Shown here in pieces: positions 25,228 through 35,805 of a stretch of 64,000 nt of DNA. Below the pieces are notes generated by a model. It was not told the DNA's origin. It saw nothing but the letters and a program-made list of their open reading frames with translations, and searched no databases. Positions within the stretch are counted from its first letter, which is position 1, and each line of letters begins with the position of its first letter. The translations under genes and the position numbers were made by a program. Source of the stretch: Arthrobacter sp. zg-Y1110 (GTDB lineage: Bacteria; Actinomycetota; Actinomycetes; Actinomycetales; Micrococcaceae); the NCBI RefSeq assembly GCF_025244865.1, contig NZ_CP104272.1:1860001-1924000 (forward strand). Reading direction: 5' to 3'.

Positions 25228-26988
25228 ATGATGGCTGAACCCGAAAACGTCGGACCCGCGACCGGGGGCTCCCGCCCGGTGTCCGCAGCGGCTGTAGCAG
25301 GCACCGAAGCACGCCAACTGAATGTCCTTCGGGACAAACTCCGGAATCTGGACCGGCAGCTCGCTGCCCTTACGCACAACAACGCCCGGCTCGTGGCGAT
25401 GCTGGAGACCGCGAAAGCCGAAATCATCCGGTTGAAGGATGCCCTGGAAAACGAGGGAGCAACACCCTTCAGCTTCGGCACCGTCATCGGCGTGAACCAG
25501 CGCCGCGAAGCCGAACCCGGCGTGACGACCATCGCGGCAGTCCAGGAAAGCCTGGACATCATCCAGTCCGGCCGCAAACTCCGGGTTGCCGTTTCGCCCC
25601 TCCTGGACCTGGGACAGATCGTCCCGGGCCAGGAGGTGCTGTTGAACGAATCCCTTACCGTGATTGCCGCCCTCGGCTTCGAACGCGCGGGGGAACTGTT
25701 TACGGTGAAGGAGCTCCTGGAACCGGACCGGGTGCTGGTGATCGGGCGGGCCGACGACGAGCGCGTGGTGCGCCTCAACGGGCCCCTGGGCCGGGAAAAG
25801 GTCCGGGTGGGGGATGCCCTGACGGTGGACACCCGCATCGGCTACGCGCTGGAGAAGATCCCGCGCAGCGAAGTGGAGAACCTGGTCCTCGAAGAGGTTC
25901 CGGACATCTCCTACGCGGACATCGGCGGCCTCGGCCCGCAGATCGAGCAGATCCGCGACGCCGTCGAACTGCCGTTCATGCATCCCGACCTCTACCGCGA
26001 ACACGGATTGAAGCCGCCCAAGGGCATCCTGCTCTACGGCCCTCCCGGCTGCGGCAAGACGCTCATTGCCAAGGCCGTGGCACACGCCCTCGCGGCACGG
26101 GTGATGGAGCAGACCGGCACGCTTGGTGCCCGCAGCTACTTCCTGAACATCAAGGGACCCGAGCTGCTGGACAAGTACGTGGGGGAGACGGAGCGCCACA
26201 TCCGCCTGATCTTCGGCCGCGCCCGGGAGAAGGCCTCCGACGGCAGCCCCGTGGTGGTGTTCTTCGACGAAATGGATTCGCTGTTCCGCACCCGCGGCAC
26301 CGGGGTGTCCTCCGACGTCGAAACCACCATTGTTCCGCAGCTGCTCAGCGAAATCGACGGCGTCGAGAAGCTGGAGAACGTGATTGTGATCGGAGCCTCC
26401 AACCGGGAGGACATGATCGATCCGGCCATCCTGCGTCCCGGCCGCCTGGACGTGAAGATCAAGATCCAGCGCCCCGATGCCGAAGGCGCAGCGGAGATCT
26501 TCGCGAAGTACCTGACCCCGGACCTGCCGCTGCACCGCGACGACCTTGCCGAGCACGGTTACGATCCGGTGGAAACGGTCAACGACATGGTCCGCCGCAC
26601 GGTGGAGAAGATGTACGCCGAGGACAAGGCCAACGAATACCTGGAGGTCACCTACGCCAACGGCGACACCGAGATGCTGTACTTCAAGGATTTCAACTCC
26701 GGCGCCGTCATCCAGAACGTGGTGGACCGGGCCAAGAAGTACGCCATCAAGGACCTGCTGCAGCTGCACCAGCGCGGCCTGCGCATCGAACACCTGATGC
26801 GGGCCGTGGTGGATGAATTCCGCGAGCATGAGGACATGCCCAACACCACCAATCCGGATGACTGGGCACGGATCTCGGGAAAGAAGGGCGAGCGGATCAC
26901 CTACATCCGCACCATCGTCCAGGGCAAGGCCGGCCAGGAACCGGGCCGGACCATCGAAACGGCGGCCAACCCGGGACAGTATCTGTGA
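25228..26988 (+). CDS. arc: Proteasome-associated AAA ATPase (ARC/Mpa)
   Basis: A 586-residue hexameric unfoldase that recruits Pup-tagged proteins and feeds them to the 20S proteasome. The N-terminal coiled coil (about residues 25-85, [19 protein letters not shown]) binds Pup. Two OB domains follow, then one AAA module with Walker A lysine K277 in GPPGCGKT and Walker B D347/E348 in FFDEMDS. The last residues, GQYL, are the C-terminal gate-opening tail of ARC/Mpa. The open frame extends upstream to 25162, but the ATG at 25228 (or 25231) matches family starts. The stop overlaps dop (GTGA). Confidence 0.95.
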   Translation: MMAEPENVGPATGGSRPVSAAAVAGTEARQLNVLRDKLRNLDRQLAALTHNNARLVAMLETAKAEIIRLKDALENEGATPFSFGTVIGVNQRREAEPGVTTIAAVQESLDIIQSGRKLRVAVSPLLDLGQIVPGQEVLLNESLTVIAALGFERAGELFTVKELLEPDRVLVIGRADDERVVRLNGPLGREKVRVGDALTVDTRIGYALEKIPRSEVENLVLEEVPDISYADIGGLGPQIEQIRDAVELPFMHPDLYREHGLKPPKGILLYGPPGCGKTLIAKAVAHALAARVMEQTGTLGARSYFLNIKGPELLDKYVGETERHIRLIFGRAREKASDGSPVVVFFDEMDSLFRTRGTGVSSDVETTIVPQLLSEIDGVEKLENVIVIGASNREDMIDPAILRPGRLDVKIKIQRPDAEGAAEIFAKYLTPDLPLHRDDLAEHGYDPVETVNDMVRRTVEKMYAEDKANEYLEVTYANGDTEMLYFKDFNSGAVIQNVVDRAKKYAIKDLLQLHQRGLRIEHLMRAVVDEFREHEDMPNTTNPDDWARISGKKGERITYIRTIVQGKAGQEPGRTIETAANPGQYL

Positions 26989-28598
26989 CCGTCCGCCGTG
27001 TCATGGGGACGGAAACCGAGTACGGCGTGCTCGCACCGTCCCTGCCGTCCGCCAATGCCACCGTCCTGTCCAGCCAGATCGTCAACGCGTACGCGGCCAC
27101 GCTGCGGACCGGGGCGGGCAACCTGTCGGGCACCCGCTGGGACTACACCGACGAGGCGCCGCTGAACGATGCGCGTGGATTCGCAGTGCCCCGTGCCGCT
27201 GCGGATCCCACCCAGCTCACCGACGAACCGCCGGTGCTGGACGCCGAACAGATCGCCATGGAGGGCGGCGGACCCGCAGCCCTTTACGGGGAACAGACGC
27301 AGGACAACCCGGTGCTGATGAACATGGTCCTGGGCAACGGGGCGCGGCTGTACGTGGACCACGCCCACCCGGAGTACTCCTCGCCCGAAGTCACCCGGCC
27401 CCGCGACGCCGTGCTGTGGGACAAGGCCGGGGACGCCGTGGTGCTGTCCGCCATGCGGCATATAGCCAGGATGCCGGGATTCGCACCCGTCAACCTGTAC
27501 AAGAACAACACCGACAACAAGGGCGCCTCCTACGGGTCGCATGAAAACTACCTTGTGCCCCGCAGCGTTCCTTTCGGAGCCCTCGTGAGCGGGCTGGTGC
27601 CGTTCTTCGTTTCCCGCCAGGTCATCGCCGGTTCCGGCCGGGTGGGCATCGGCACCAACAACCAGCGCCAGGGATTCCAGCTGAGCCAGCGGGCGGACTT
27701 CTTCGAAACGGAAGTGGGGCTGGAAACCACCATCCGCCGCCCGATCATCAATACCCGGGACGAGCCGCACGCGGTGGCGGAAAAGTACCGGCGCCTGCAC
27801 GTCATCATCGGGGACGCGAACCTCAGCGAGGTATCCGCCCTGCTGAAGATCGGCACCACCTCGCTTGTCCTGTCCATGATCGAAGCCGGCAGTGCCCCCG
27901 CCGTCGAGCTGCGGGACCCGGTGGGCGCACTGCAGGCCATCAGCCACGACCCGTCACTGGAACAGCTGGTGGAACTGGCGGACGGCAGGATGGTCACCGG
28001 CCTGGACCTGCAGGAAATCTACTTCGAAGCAGCAGCGGCGCACTCCCGCGCAGGTGGCGGAACGGACGCAGACACTGAAGACGTACTCGCCCGCTGGTCC
28101 GCGTTGCTCGGCACCCTGAAGCGCGACCCCCTGGAGGCAGCCGCTTCCGTGGACTGGGTGGCGAAGCTGAAGCTGCTGCAGGCCTACCGCGAGCGCGACG
28201 GGTTGGCCTGGTCGGATGCCCGGCTGCACCTGGTGGATCTGCAGTACTCGGATATGCGCCCGGAGAAGGGGCTGTATTACCGACTGGCGGCCCGGGGCCA
28301 GATGGAACGGGTGCTTACCGACGAGCAGATTGCCCGTGCCGTCACCTCCCCGCCGGACGACACCCGTGCCTACTTCCGCGGGAACTGCCTCACCCGGTTC
28401 CCCAAGGAAGTGATCGGAGCAAGCTGGGATTCGATCATCTTCGAACTGCCCTCCCGCCGGCGGCTCCAGCGGATCCCCACCCGCGAGCCGCTCCGCGGCA
28501 CCAGGGCCCTGACCGAGGAACTCTTCAACGCATCAGCCGATGCGGAGGATTTTGTCACCAGACTCCTGACCGGTTCCGACGCCGCCGTGGCACCATAG
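26985..28598 (+). CDS. dop: Depupylase/deamidase of Pup
   Basis: A 537-residue carboxylate-amine ligase-fold enzyme. It converts the C-terminal glutamine of Pup to glutamate and removes Pup from substrates. The N-terminus has GTETEYGVL with the metal/ATP-binding E10 and E12, and [17 protein letters not shown] is the shared Dop/PafA nucleotide site. Dop is distinguished from PafA by the longer Dop-loop region, here near residues 45-80. GTG overlaps the arc stop. Because this Pup ends in Gln, Dop is required before ligation. Confidence 0.95.
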   Translation: MTVRRVMGTETEYGVLAPSLPSANATVLSSQIVNAYAATLRTGAGNLSGTRWDYTDEAPLNDARGFAVPRAAADPTQLTDEPPVLDAEQIAMEGGGPAALYGEQTQDNPVLMNMVLGNGARLYVDHAHPEYSSPEVTRPRDAVLWDKAGDAVVLSAMRHIARMPGFAPVNLYKNNTDNKGASYGSHENYLVPRSVPFGALVSGLVPFFVSRQVIAGSGRVGIGTNNQRQGFQLSQRADFFETEVGLETTIRRPIINTRDEPHAVAEKYRRLHVIIGDANLSEVSALLKIGTTSLVLSMIEAGSAPAVELRDPVGALQAISHDPSLEQLVELADGRMVTGLDLQEIYFEAAAAHSRAGGGTDADTEDVLARWSALLGTLKRDPLEAAASVDWVAKLKLLQAYRERDGLAWSDARLHLVDLQYSDMRPEKGLYYRLAARGQMERVLTDEQIARAVTSPPDDTRAYFRGNCLTRFPKEVIGASWDSIIFELPSRRRLQRIPTREPLRGTRALTEELFNASADAEDFVTRLLTGSDAAVAP

Positions 28599-28638
28599 GA
28601 CTAGGATTCAACCCCCGGGCAAGAAAGGGCTAGGCATC

Positions 28639-28839
28639 ATGGCAACCCAGGACCGCAAAAACACCGGAACGCATCCCGTCGAAGAAGAAGAGACCGAGGC
28701 CGTCCCGCCCCCCGCAGCCGAAGCGGAAGCTTCCACCGAGACTGAAGGCGTGGACGACCTGCTGGACGAGATCGACGGCGTGCTGGAGAGCAACGCCGAA
28801 GAGTTCGTCCGCGGCTTCATCCAGAAGGGCGGTCAGTAG
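28639..28839 (+). CDS. pup: Prokaryotic ubiquitin-like protein Pup
   Basis: A 66-residue, mostly disordered, strongly acidic modifier. The C-terminal half (VDDLLDEIDGVLESNAEEF, then VRGFIQKGGQ) is the ARC-binding helix and GGQ tail. The terminal Q66 must be deamidated to Glu by Dop before PafA links it to lysines. GAAAGG lies in front of the ATG. It is followed 3 bp later by prcB, so modifier and protease are transcribed together. Confidence 0.97.
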   Translation: MATQDRKNTGTHPVEEEETEAVPPPAAEAEASTETEGVDDLLDEIDGVLESNAEEFVRGFIQKGGQ

Positions 28840-28842
28840 CGG

Positions 28843-29667
28843 ATGGCCCCCCGGGACCCCGCCGCCTCCATCCATCAAGCCCCGTCCTCTTCCTTTACCG
28901 ACCATCTTGCCCTCCACCGCCCCGAGCTGCTGCCGTCCTCCCGGTCCCTGGGACCGGCGTCGCACGGTTCCGCGGGGGAGCTGGCCCCGCAGGCCACCAC
29001 CATCGTTTCCCTCACCTACGCAGGGGGAGTCCTGATGGCAGGGGACCGGCGGGCCACGATGGGCAACATGATCGCCAGCCGGCACATCAAGAAAGTCTTC
29101 CCGGCGGACACCTACTCCGTGCTGGGGATCGCCGGTACGGCAGGGCTCGCCCTGGACATGATCCGGCTGTTCCAGGTGGAACTGGAGCACTACGAGAAGA
29201 TCGAGGGAACACCCATGAGCCTGGACGGCAAGTCCAACCGGCTCGCGGCCATGGTGCGCTCCAACCTTCCGCTGGCGCTGCAGGGACTGGCCGTTGTCCC
29301 GCTCTTTGCCGGGTTCGACACCCAGCGGCGGACCGGCCGGCTCTTTTCCTATGACGTCACCGGCGGCCGGTACGAGGAATACGAGCACCACAGCGTCGGC
29401 TCCGGGTCGGTGTTCGCACGCGGCGCCCTGAAGAAACTCTGGCAGCCGAACCTCGACGAGGAGGATGCGGTCCGGGTGGCCGTGGAGTCCCTCTACGACG
29501 CCGCCGACGACGATTCGGCCACCGGCGGCCCGGACATGGTCCGGCGCCTGTGGCCGGTGGTCTACGTCGTCAACAGTGCCGGCAACCGGGAGATCCCCGA
29601 ACGGGAACTGCAGGAACTCTCCCGTGAACTCATCGCAAGGCGCACCGCTGCCGGACTGGAGGCGTAG
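28843..29667 (+). CDS. prcB: Proteasome beta subunit (catalytic)
   Basis: A 274-residue precursor of the catalytic 20S subunit. A propeptide of about 51 residues ends before T52 in the [12 protein letters not shown] motif; T52 becomes the N-terminal nucleophile after self-cleavage. [13 protein letters not shown] carries conserved core aspartate and arginine, and the region around [16 protein letters not shown] is typical of beta subunits. The cleavage site is Ala-Thr rather than the Gly-Thr of Mycobacterium. The gene lies 3 bp after pup and 2 bp before prcA. Confidence 0.96.
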   Translation: MAPRDPAASIHQAPSSSFTDHLALHRPELLPSSRSLGPASHGSAGELAPQATTIVSLTYAGGVLMAGDRRATMGNMIASRHIKKVFPADTYSVLGIAGTAGLALDMIRLFQVELEHYEKIEGTPMSLDGKSNRLAAMVRSNLPLALQGLAVVPLFAGFDTQRRTGRLFSYDVTGGRYEEYEHHSVGSGSVFARGALKKLWQPNLDEEDAVRVAVESLYDAADDDSATGGPDMVRRLWPVVYVVNSAGNREIPERELQELSRELIARRTAAGLEA

Positions 29668-29669
29668 CC

Positions 29670-30410
29670 GTGACCCAGCAGTTCTACGTCTCGCCCGAAC
29701 AACTGATGAAGGACCGGGCGGACTTCGCCCGGAAAGGCATTGCCCGGGGACGCTCGGTAGTGGTCCTGACCTGCAGGGAAGGTATTGCCCTGGTGGCGGA
29801 GAACCCTTCACCGTCCCTCCATAAGCTCAGCGAAATCTATGACCGGATCGGCTTCGCCGCCGTCGGCAAGTACAACGAATTCGAGTCCCTGCGCCAAGCG
29901 GGCATCCGGTTCGCGGATGTGCGCGGCTACTCCTATTCCCGCGACGACGTCTCCGCGCGCGGGTTGGCCAGTGTCTACGCGCAGAGCCTCGGCTCGGTTT
30001 TCACCACTGAGGGAAAGCCGTTCGAAGTGGAGCTGGCCGTCGCCGAGGTAGGGGAGGATCCGTATTCGGACCGCCTGTACCGCCTGAACTTCGACGGCTC
30101 TATCGCGGATGAAAGCAATTACACGGTGATGGGCGGACAGGCCGAGATCGTCAATGAAGCCCTCAGCCGGTCATGGAACCAGGACGCGGATTTCGGCTCC
30201 GCCATCCGGACGGCCGTTCAGGCGCTTTCCGCCACCCGCACAGCCAATGGTCCGGGCAACGGGCAGGCACCCGAACCGCTGGGCGCCGGCCTGCTGGAGG
30301 TCGCCGTCCTGGACCGGGACCCGCTTTCCACCCGCGGCACCGTCAGGGCGTTCCGCAGGATAAACACCGTTGAGCTGGACCGTCTGTTGTCCAGCGCGGA
30401 AGGAGACTGA
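29670..30410 (+). CDS. prcA: Proteasome alpha subunit
   Basis: A 246-residue structural subunit that forms the outer, gated rings of the 20S core. It starts [44 protein letters not shown] is the gate/H0 region seen in actinobacterial alpha subunits. There is no catalytic threonine. The start is GTG, 2 bp after prcB. The last base of the stop is the first base of the pafA ATG (TGATG), so translation is coupled. Confidence 0.95.
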   Translation: MTQQFYVSPEQLMKDRADFARKGIARGRSVVVLTCREGIALVAENPSPSLHKLSEIYDRIGFAAVGKYNEFESLRQAGIRFADVRGYSYSRDDVSARGLASVYAQSLGSVFTTEGKPFEVELAVAEVGEDPYSDRLYRLNFDGSIADESNYTVMGGQAEIVNEALSRSWNQDADFGSAIRTAVQALSATRTANGPGNGQAPEPLGAGLLEVAVLDRDPLSTRGTVRAFRRINTVELDRLLSSAEGD

Positions 30411-31771
30411 TGGACCGCAGGATCTATGGAGTGGAAACGGAATTCGGCATCGCCTATTCCGGCCCCGATTCGCGTCCCCTTTCCCCGGAGGAAGTGGCCC
30501 GCTACCTCTTCCGCAAGGTCGTCAGCTGGGGCCGCTCATCAAATGTTTTCCTGACCAACGGCTCACGCCTCTACCTCGACGTCGGCTCGCACCCGGAGTA
30601 CGCCACCGCGGAGTGCGACGACCTGGCGCAGCTGGTGGCCCATGACCGTGCCGGCGAGCTGATCCTGGAAGACCTGGTGGAGGAGGCGGAGGACCGGCTG
30701 AAAGCCGAAGGCTTCAACGGCAGCGTCTACCTCTTCAAAAACAACACCGACTCCGCCGGCAACTCCTACGGCAGCCACGAAAACTACCTCATTCCGCGCC
30801 GGCTCGAATTTTCCCGGCTGGCGGATGTCCTCATTCCGTTCCTGGTCACCCGCCAGCTGCTGGTCGGTGCCGGCAAGGTGCTCAAGACCCAGTCCGGTTC
30901 CCTCTTCGCATTTTCCCAGCGGGCAGACCACATCTGGGAAGGCGTCTCCTCTGCGACCACCCGGTCCCGGCCCATCATCAACACACGGGATGAGCCGCAC
31001 GCCGACGCCGAACACTACCGCCGGCTGCACGTGATAGCCGGAGATTCGAACATGTCCGAGACGACCATGCTCCTCAAGGCCGGGTCTGTCGACCTGATGC
31101 TGCGGATGATCGAGGCCGGCGTACTGATGCGGGACCTGCGCCTGGAGAACCCGATCCGCAGCATCCGGGAAACGTCGCATGACCTCTCCGGCCGTCAGCC
31201 GCTGAAACTGGCCAACGGTTCCACGATGTCGCCGCTGGACCTGCAGCGCATCTACCTCCAGCGCGTCCAGGACTTCGTCGCAGCCAACGGTGAGCACAAC
31301 CGGCATGTCGGACGGATCATCGATCTGTGGACACGCACGCTGGACGCCGTCGAGTCCGGCGACCACTCCGGGATCGACACGGAAATCGACTGGGCCATCA
31401 AGAAAAAACTGGTGGACCGGGTGGCAGAGCGGCACGGACTCGAGATGTCTTCCCCGCGCCTGGCCCAGGTCGACCTGACCTATCACGACATATCGCGGCG
31501 CCGCGGATTGTTCTACCTGCTGCAGTCCCGCGGCGAAACGGCCCGCGTGGTGGAGGACAGCGATATCAAGGAAGCCGTGGACCAGCCGCCGCAGACCACC
31601 CGTGCCAAGCTGCGCGGCGACTTCGTCCGCCGTGCCAAGAATGCCAACCGCGACTTCACGGTGGACTGGGTGCACCTCAAGCTCAATGACCGGGCCCAGC
31701 AGACGGTGCTGTGCAAGGACCCTTTCGCGTCCGTCGATGAACGGGTCGAGGCGCTGCTTTCCACTCTCTGA
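30410..31771 (+). CDS. pafA: Pup--protein ligase
   Basis: A 453-residue glutamine-synthetase-like ligase. It phosphorylates the Pup C-terminal glutamate with ATP and forms an isopeptide bond to substrate lysines. It begins [18 protein letters not shown] with E9/E11 in the metal site. [17 protein letters not shown] near residue 108 is the shared Dop/PafA motif, and [23 protein letters not shown] is the substrate-side strand. It is distinguished from Dop by its shorter length and the absence of the Dop loop. It is the last gene of the coupled pup-prcB-prcA-pafA unit. Confidence 0.96.
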   Translation: MDRRIYGVETEFGIAYSGPDSRPLSPEEVARYLFRKVVSWGRSSNVFLTNGSRLYLDVGSHPEYATAECDDLAQLVAHDRAGELILEDLVEEAEDRLKAEGFNGSVYLFKNNTDSAGNSYGSHENYLIPRRLEFSRLADVLIPFLVTRQLLVGAGKVLKTQSGSLFAFSQRADHIWEGVSSATTRSRPIINTRDEPHADAEHYRRLHVIAGDSNMSETTMLLKAGSVDLMLRMIEAGVLMRDLRLENPIRSIRETSHDLSGRQPLKLANGSTMSPLDLQRIYLQRVQDFVAANGEHNRHVGRIIDLWTRTLDAVESGDHSGIDTEIDWAIKKKLVDRVAERHGLEMSSPRLAQVDLTYHDISRRRGLFYLLQSRGETARVVEDSDIKEAVDQPPQTTRAKLRGDFVRRAKNANRDFTVDWVHLKLNDRAQQTVLCKDPFASVDERVEALLSTL

Positions 31772-31941
31772 CCGCTCTTCGCCACCGTCCGTAAGGCACC
31801 GCCTCCGCACCTTACCTAGGCTTCATCCAGCTGGACCGGCTAGTCTGGGGCGTATTGCGGCCGCGCGGCGTCTGTCTGCCCGGCGTACCGGCAACTACGG
31901 TAAGGCCGCCCTGCTCACTGTCCACCACTGAAAGAAGTACT

Positions 31942-32895
31942 GTGCGTAAAGTACTAGCAATCCTCCTGCCCTTCCTGCTGTTCCTCACTGCCTGCTCCGG
32001 CGGCGATGAAGCCAAGAGCAGCGGGCCGTTGTCCTCCGTGAAGATCGAGCGGGGCGACGACGAAACCTCCGTCCCGAGCGTCGACTTCGATAAGCCGCTG
32101 AGCGTCGACGAGCCCACCCTGGCCCGGATCAACGACGGCGACGGCGACGAAGTAGCCGAAGGCCAGACGGCCATGATCCGCCTCGCGATGGTCAACCCGG
32201 AAGACGGCACGGTCGGCCAGGAGACCTACAGCGGCGAAAACGCCGAAGGCATCGCCGTGGACGAGAGCCTGAAGTCCGGCAACTCGCAGATGTACGACGC
32301 ACTGCTCGGCGCTCCCGTGGGCTCCGACTTCGCGTATTACATTCCGGCCAATGAAGAAGCCGGAACCGAACCGAACTTCATCGTCTTCACCATCACTGAT
32401 GCAATGGACACGGTCCCGACGCTGAGCCCGGACGAAGCTGCTGCCCGGAACAGCGACGGCACCCTGCTGATGAGCGGCGAAGACGTTAGCGCCCTTGAAG
32501 CCGAAGGAAAGCTTCCCGAGGTTTCCTTCGCCGAAGACGGCACCCCGTCCATCACCATCCCGGAAGGCGCCGAGGAACCGGAGCGCCTGGTGGTAAAGGT
32601 CCTGGAAGAAGGCGACGGTCCGGTGCTCGAATCCACCGGGACCGTGGTAGCCGATTACCTCGGTGTCAGCCTGCGGGACGGCGAGCCGTTCGACTCCAGC
32701 TACGAGCGCGGCGAACCTGCCGAGTTCCCCCTGGCGAACGTGATTCCGGGCTGGACCTACGGCCTGGCCGATCAGAAGGCCGGCTCCAAGGTCCTGCTGG
32801 TCCTGCCGTCCGAACTGGCCTACGGTGATCCCGCCGGCGGCAGCAGCCCCTCGGGACCGCTGGTCTTCGTCGTGGACATCAAGGAAGTCAAGTAG
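31942..32895 (+). CDS. FKBP-type peptidyl-prolyl isomerase lipoprotein
   Basis: A 317-residue exported lipoprotein. The signal peptide MRKVLAILLPFLLFLTAC ends in a lipobox with C18 as the lipidated cysteine. A poorly conserved domain (about residues 30-170) precedes a C-terminal FKBP domain (about 210-317) with GTVVADYLGVSLRDGEPFDSS and IPGWTYGLADQKAGSKVLLV. The family folds or matures exported proteins. GTG 31942 is chosen because the signal peptide starts there and AAAGAAG precedes it; the frame opens earlier at 31855. A second, cytosolic-type FKBP follows 36 bp later. Confidence 0.88.
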   Translation: MRKVLAILLPFLLFLTACSGGDEAKSSGPLSSVKIERGDDETSVPSVDFDKPLSVDEPTLARINDGDGDEVAEGQTAMIRLAMVNPEDGTVGQETYSGENAEGIAVDESLKSGNSQMYDALLGAPVGSDFAYYIPANEEAGTEPNFIVFTITDAMDTVPTLSPDEAAARNSDGTLLMSGEDVSALEAEGKLPEVSFAEDGTPSITIPEGAEEPERLVVKVLEEGDGPVLESTGTVVADYLGVSLRDGEPFDSSYERGEPAEFPLANVIPGWTYGLADQKAGSKVLLVLPSELAYGDPAGGSSPSGPLVFVVDIKEVK

Positions 32896-32931
32896 CCTTA
32901 ACTCCTGACCCACCAGACATAAGGAGCACCA

Positions 32932-33327
32932 ATGTCATTCGGAAAGCGTGAATACGACCGCCAGAAGCCGGAGATCGATTTCCCGGCCCACGATGCCCCC
33001 ACGGATCTCATTATTGAGGACCTCGTGGTCGGCGACGGCCGGGAAGTAAAGGCCGGAGACACGGTTTCCACCCACTACGTGGGCGTTGCCTTCTCCACCG
33101 GCGAGGAGTTCGACGCGTCCTGGAACCGGGGCACACCCCTGGACTTCCGTGTGGGCGTAGGCCAGGTTATCCAGGGCTGGGACCAGGGCCTGCTGGGCAT
33201 GAAGGTCGGCGGCCGCCGCCGGCTCGAAATCCCTTCCTCGATGGCCTACGGCGACCGGGGCGCCGGATCCGCCGTGGCTCCGGGCGAGTCGCTGATCTTC
33301 GTAGTGGACCTGCTCGGCGTCCGCTGA
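32932..33327 (+). CDS. FKBP-type peptidyl-prolyl isomerase
   Basis: A 131-residue single FKBP domain without a signal peptide, hence cytoplasmic. YVGVAFSTGEEFDASWNRG, FRVGVGQVIQGWDQGLLGMKVGGRRRL and PSSMAYGDRGAG are the canonical strands and active-site loop (VIQGW). AAGGAG sits 6 nt before the ATG. It is in the same direction as the lipoprotein FKBP and followed by a strong terminator, so the two form a short unit between pafA and pafBC. Confidence 0.93.
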   Translation: MSFGKREYDRQKPEIDFPAHDAPTDLIIEDLVVGDGREVKAGDTVSTHYVGVAFSTGEEFDASWNRGTPLDFRVGVGQVIQGWDQGLLGMKVGGRRRLEIPSSMAYGDRGAGSAVAPGESLIFVVDLLGVR

Positions 33328-33342
33328 TCCGTCCCTCCTGCC

Positions 33343-33385
33343 AAGGGCGGAACCGCTGTCACCTGCGACGGCGGTTCCGCCCTTT
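33343..33385 (+). terminator. Terminator after the FKBP gene
   Basis: A perfect 14-bp stem, AAGGGCGGAACCGC with GCGGTTCCGCCCTT, then TT. It separates the FKBP genes from pafBC. Confidence 0.85.
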
Positions 33386-33410
33386 CGCATGTCCCGGCCC
33401 GGAAGGAAGG

Positions 33411-33416
33411 TAGATT
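33411..33416 (+). promoter_or_regulatory. Leaderless -10 box of pafBC
   Basis: TAGATT ends 7 nt before the GTG at 33424. The GGAAGGAAGG just upstream is too far from the start for a ribosome-binding site. Confidence 0.45.
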
Positions 33417-33423
33417 AGCTCCC

Positions 33424-35394
33424 GTGTCCGCCAAGAGAACCGAACGCCTGCTGAATCTGGTCATTGCGCTGCTGTCCACGCGCAGGGGCTTCACCAAGCA
33501 CGAGTTGTTCGAAGAGATTGAACTGTATTCAGAAGCCTCCACGGCAGATGCCCGGGAAAAGCTCTTTGACCGGGACAAGGCCTTCCTGCGCGAACAGGGC
33601 ATCCCGGTGGAGTCCTACAGCGAAGAGACTCTGTTCGAGGACAACACCACCCAGCGCTACCGCATCCGGCAGGACGCGTACCGGCTTCCCGGTGTCCGGT
33701 TCACGCCGGAGGAATCCGCCGTCCTGACCCTGGCCGCCCGTATGTGGGACCAGGCATCGCTGGGCTCGGCCGCCGCCCGCGCCCTGCGCAAGCTCCACGC
33801 CCGGGGAGTGCTTCCCGACGACGCCGCGGCCATTCCCCTCCAGCCCAGCATCCGCACCAATGACGCGCATTTCGACGAGATCTGGCGTGCCGCCACCACC
33901 CGCATGCCGGTAACCTTCGGCTACCGGCCGGTCGGCAGCACGGAGAAGTCCGTCCGGCAGGTCCAGCCCTGGGGCATGGGCAGCCGCTTCGGCCACTGGT
34001 ACCTGGTGGGCTACGACCTGGACCGCGGCGCGGAACGGATCTTCCGGCTTTCCCGCATGGAGGGGCCGGTACGGCTGCGGCCAGGCGCCTACACCGTGCC
34101 CGCGGACTTCGACATCGACGCCTCGCTCGCTTCCCTGGACGACGTCTATGCGCCGCGGCCGGCAGCAGTGGAAGTCGATCCCGGCGCCGGGGCGGCCCTG
34201 CGGCTGCAGGCAGAATCCATCGAGCCCGGAAACGCAGGCCGGGACCGGCTCCAGCTGCGGGTCCGCGATCTGGATGCGCTGGCCGCGGACACCGCCGCCC
34301 TCGGCGCGGCCGCCGTCGCCGTCGAACCGGCCGAATTTGCCGACGCCGTCCGTACCGCCCTCGCCCGCGCCCTGGAAACCCAGCGCCGGCCGCTGCCGGG
34401 ATTCGAACTGGCCGCCTCCGCCGCTCCGGCCCGCCGTCCGGCGTCGGGCGCGCAGGACCACCTCACCCGCCTGCTGGACCTGGTGCCCTATGTCCTGGCG
34501 AACCAGGGTGCGGACATGAACGAAACCGCCGATGCCTTCGGTGTCAGCAAGGAACAGCTGGGCAAGGACCTGAACCTGCTGTTCGTGAGCGGCCCGCGGC
34601 ATTACCCCAACGGGCTGATGGACGTCAGTTTCGACGACGACCGGATCTACATCGAGAACGCCGAGAACCTCTCCGAGCCGGTGCGTTTCGGCATGGACGA
34701 AGCCGCGGCCCTGATCGTGGGGTTGGACACACTGTCGGCCCTGCCGGGCATCGGTTCCTCCGCAGCGGTTGCCAGCGCCCTGGAGAAGCTGACCGAGGCG
34801 GCAGGGGAGGCCGGCGGCGTCGGCACCGCTGTCGCGGCCCGTCTGGACGACGAATCCGACGGCACCGTACTGGCCGAACTCCAGCAGGCGATCAGCGGCA
34901 CGCGCCAGCTTGAACTGCGCTATCTGGTTCCGCGCCGTGACGAAGTCACTCTCCGCACCGTTGACCCGAGGCGGCTCTTCTCCGTGGACAACACCTGGTA
35001 CCTGGAAGCGTGGTGCCACCGGGCGGAAGCGCCGCGGAATTTCCGGGTGGACCGGATCCACGGCGTGCGGGACACCGGCCCGGCCCTGACCCACGCCCCG
35101 GAGCCCGGGGCCGCATTCCCTGCCAGCCTGTTCACGCCGGGACCCCTGGATCACCGGGTGACGCTGGTCCTGGAGCCCGCCGCCCTCTGGGTGGCCGAGG
35201 CCTACGACGCCGAACGGCAGGCGCCGCTGGCGGACGGACGAACCGCGGTGGAACTGCGCACGGCGGATACCGCCTGGATTCCGGCTTTCACTGCCCGGTT
35301 GGGCGGAGCTGCCGCGGTCGCGGCGCCGGAGGAACTGCGTTCCGCCACCCTGGCCTGGCTGGAGGAGGCTGCCGCGAACTACCGGCCTGCGTAG
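33424..35394 (+). CDS. pafBC: PafBC: fused WYL-domain DNA-damage regulator
   Basis: A 656-residue fusion of PafB and PafC, which are separate adjacent genes in mycobacteria. Each half has a winged helix (residues 1-75, RLLNLVIALLSTRRGFTKHELF; and about 350-405, RLLDLVPYVLANQGADMNETADAFGVSKEQL), a WYL domain (about 140-230 and 475-555) and a C-terminal WCX extension. PafBC activates the LexA/RecA-independent DNA-damage response. It binds single-stranded DNA through the WYL domains and acts with sigma-A promoters. Fused PafBC is known from Arthrobacter, which supports the taxonomic call. It is probably transcribed leaderless and apart from pafA. Confidence 0.92.
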   Translation: MSAKRTERLLNLVIALLSTRRGFTKHELFEEIELYSEASTADAREKLFDRDKAFLREQGIPVESYSEETLFEDNTTQRYRIRQDAYRLPGVRFTPEESAVLTLAARMWDQASLGSAAARALRKLHARGVLPDDAAAIPLQPSIRTNDAHFDEIWRAATTRMPVTFGYRPVGSTEKSVRQVQPWGMGSRFGHWYLVGYDLDRGAERIFRLSRMEGPVRLRPGAYTVPADFDIDASLASLDDVYAPRPAAVEVDPGAGAALRLQAESIEPGNAGRDRLQLRVRDLDALAADTAALGAAAVAVEPAEFADAVRTALARALETQRRPLPGFELAASAAPARRPASGAQDHLTRLLDLVPYVLANQGADMNETADAFGVSKEQLGKDLNLLFVSGPRHYPNGLMDVSFDDDRIYIENAENLSEPVRFGMDEAAALIVGLDTLSALPGIGSSAAVASALEKLTEAAGEAGGVGTAVAARLDDESDGTVLAELQQAISGTRQLELRYLVPRRDEVTLRTVDPRRLFSVDNTWYLEAWCHRAEAPRNFRVDRIHGVRDTGPALTHAPEPGAAFPASLFTPGPLDHRVTLVLEPAALWVAEAYDAERQAPLADGRTAVELRTADTAWIPAFTARLGGAAAVAAPEELRSATLAWLEEAAANYRPA

Positions 35395-35425
35395 CCGCCG
35401 GTCCGGCCGGGCGGGCAGTCTCCAC

Positions 35426-35431
35426 TATGCT
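35426..35431 (+). promoter_or_regulatory. Leaderless -10 box before the small membrane protein and tat genes
   Basis: TATGCT ends 6 nt before the ATG at 35438. Confidence 0.45.
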
Positions 35432-35437
35432 GGGGAT

Positions 35438-35773
35438 ATGCCTTGGTGGTCCTGGATACTCATTTGGCTTGCCCTCGCGGCAGGCGCTGCGGCTTTCTAC
35501 GCCCTGATCGGCTACCGGCTCTTCCAAAGGTTCCTCGGTATTCTCCGGGAATTCGAAGCCGCATCTGCGAAGCTGTCCCTACGCACTCCGGATACCGTTC
35601 CGTCCACCGTCCTCGAAGAAGAGCCTGCCGGCATCTTCACGGAGCCGGGCGAAGCGCGGAAGGCCTACGACGCCGGCAAGGCGGCCCGCCGGGAGGCCCG
35701 GCGCCTGCGCCGCATCGAGCGGCGCACCGCCAAGGGACAGCCCCGCGCGTGGCGGGATTTCCCGGAACTCTGA
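35438..35773 (+). CDS. Single-pass membrane protein of unknown function
   Basis: A 111-residue protein with one N-terminal membrane helix (about residues 4-27, WWSWILIWLALAAGAAAFYAL). A short amphipathic stretch follows, then a highly basic C-terminus (KAYDAGKAARREARRLRRIERRTAKG) predicted to be helical and cytoplasmic. No family was recognised. It sits 32 bp upstream of tatA, where I know of no standard Tat component. A TatB-like role is conceivable from the topology, but the hinge and glycine motif of TatA/B proteins is absent. Confidence 0.7.
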   Translation: MPWWSWILIWLALAAGAAAFYALIGYRLFQRFLGILREFEAASAKLSLRTPDTVPSTVLEEEPAGIFTEPGEARKAYDAGKAARREARRLRRIERRTAKGQPRAWRDFPEL

Positions 35774-35805
35774 CATAGAATATTCTCCAACGAAAGGACA
35801 CCGCC

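Noticed and set aside
24010..26829. 939-codon open frame on the minus strand opposite trmI and arc
   Set aside because: It is a GC-driven shadow: low-complexity Gly/His/Val-rich translation with no motif, opposite clearly conserved genes.
31798..31820. GTAAGG...CCTTAC inverted repeat after pafA as a terminator
   Set aside because: Only 6 bp of stem with a 13-nt loop and no T-tract.
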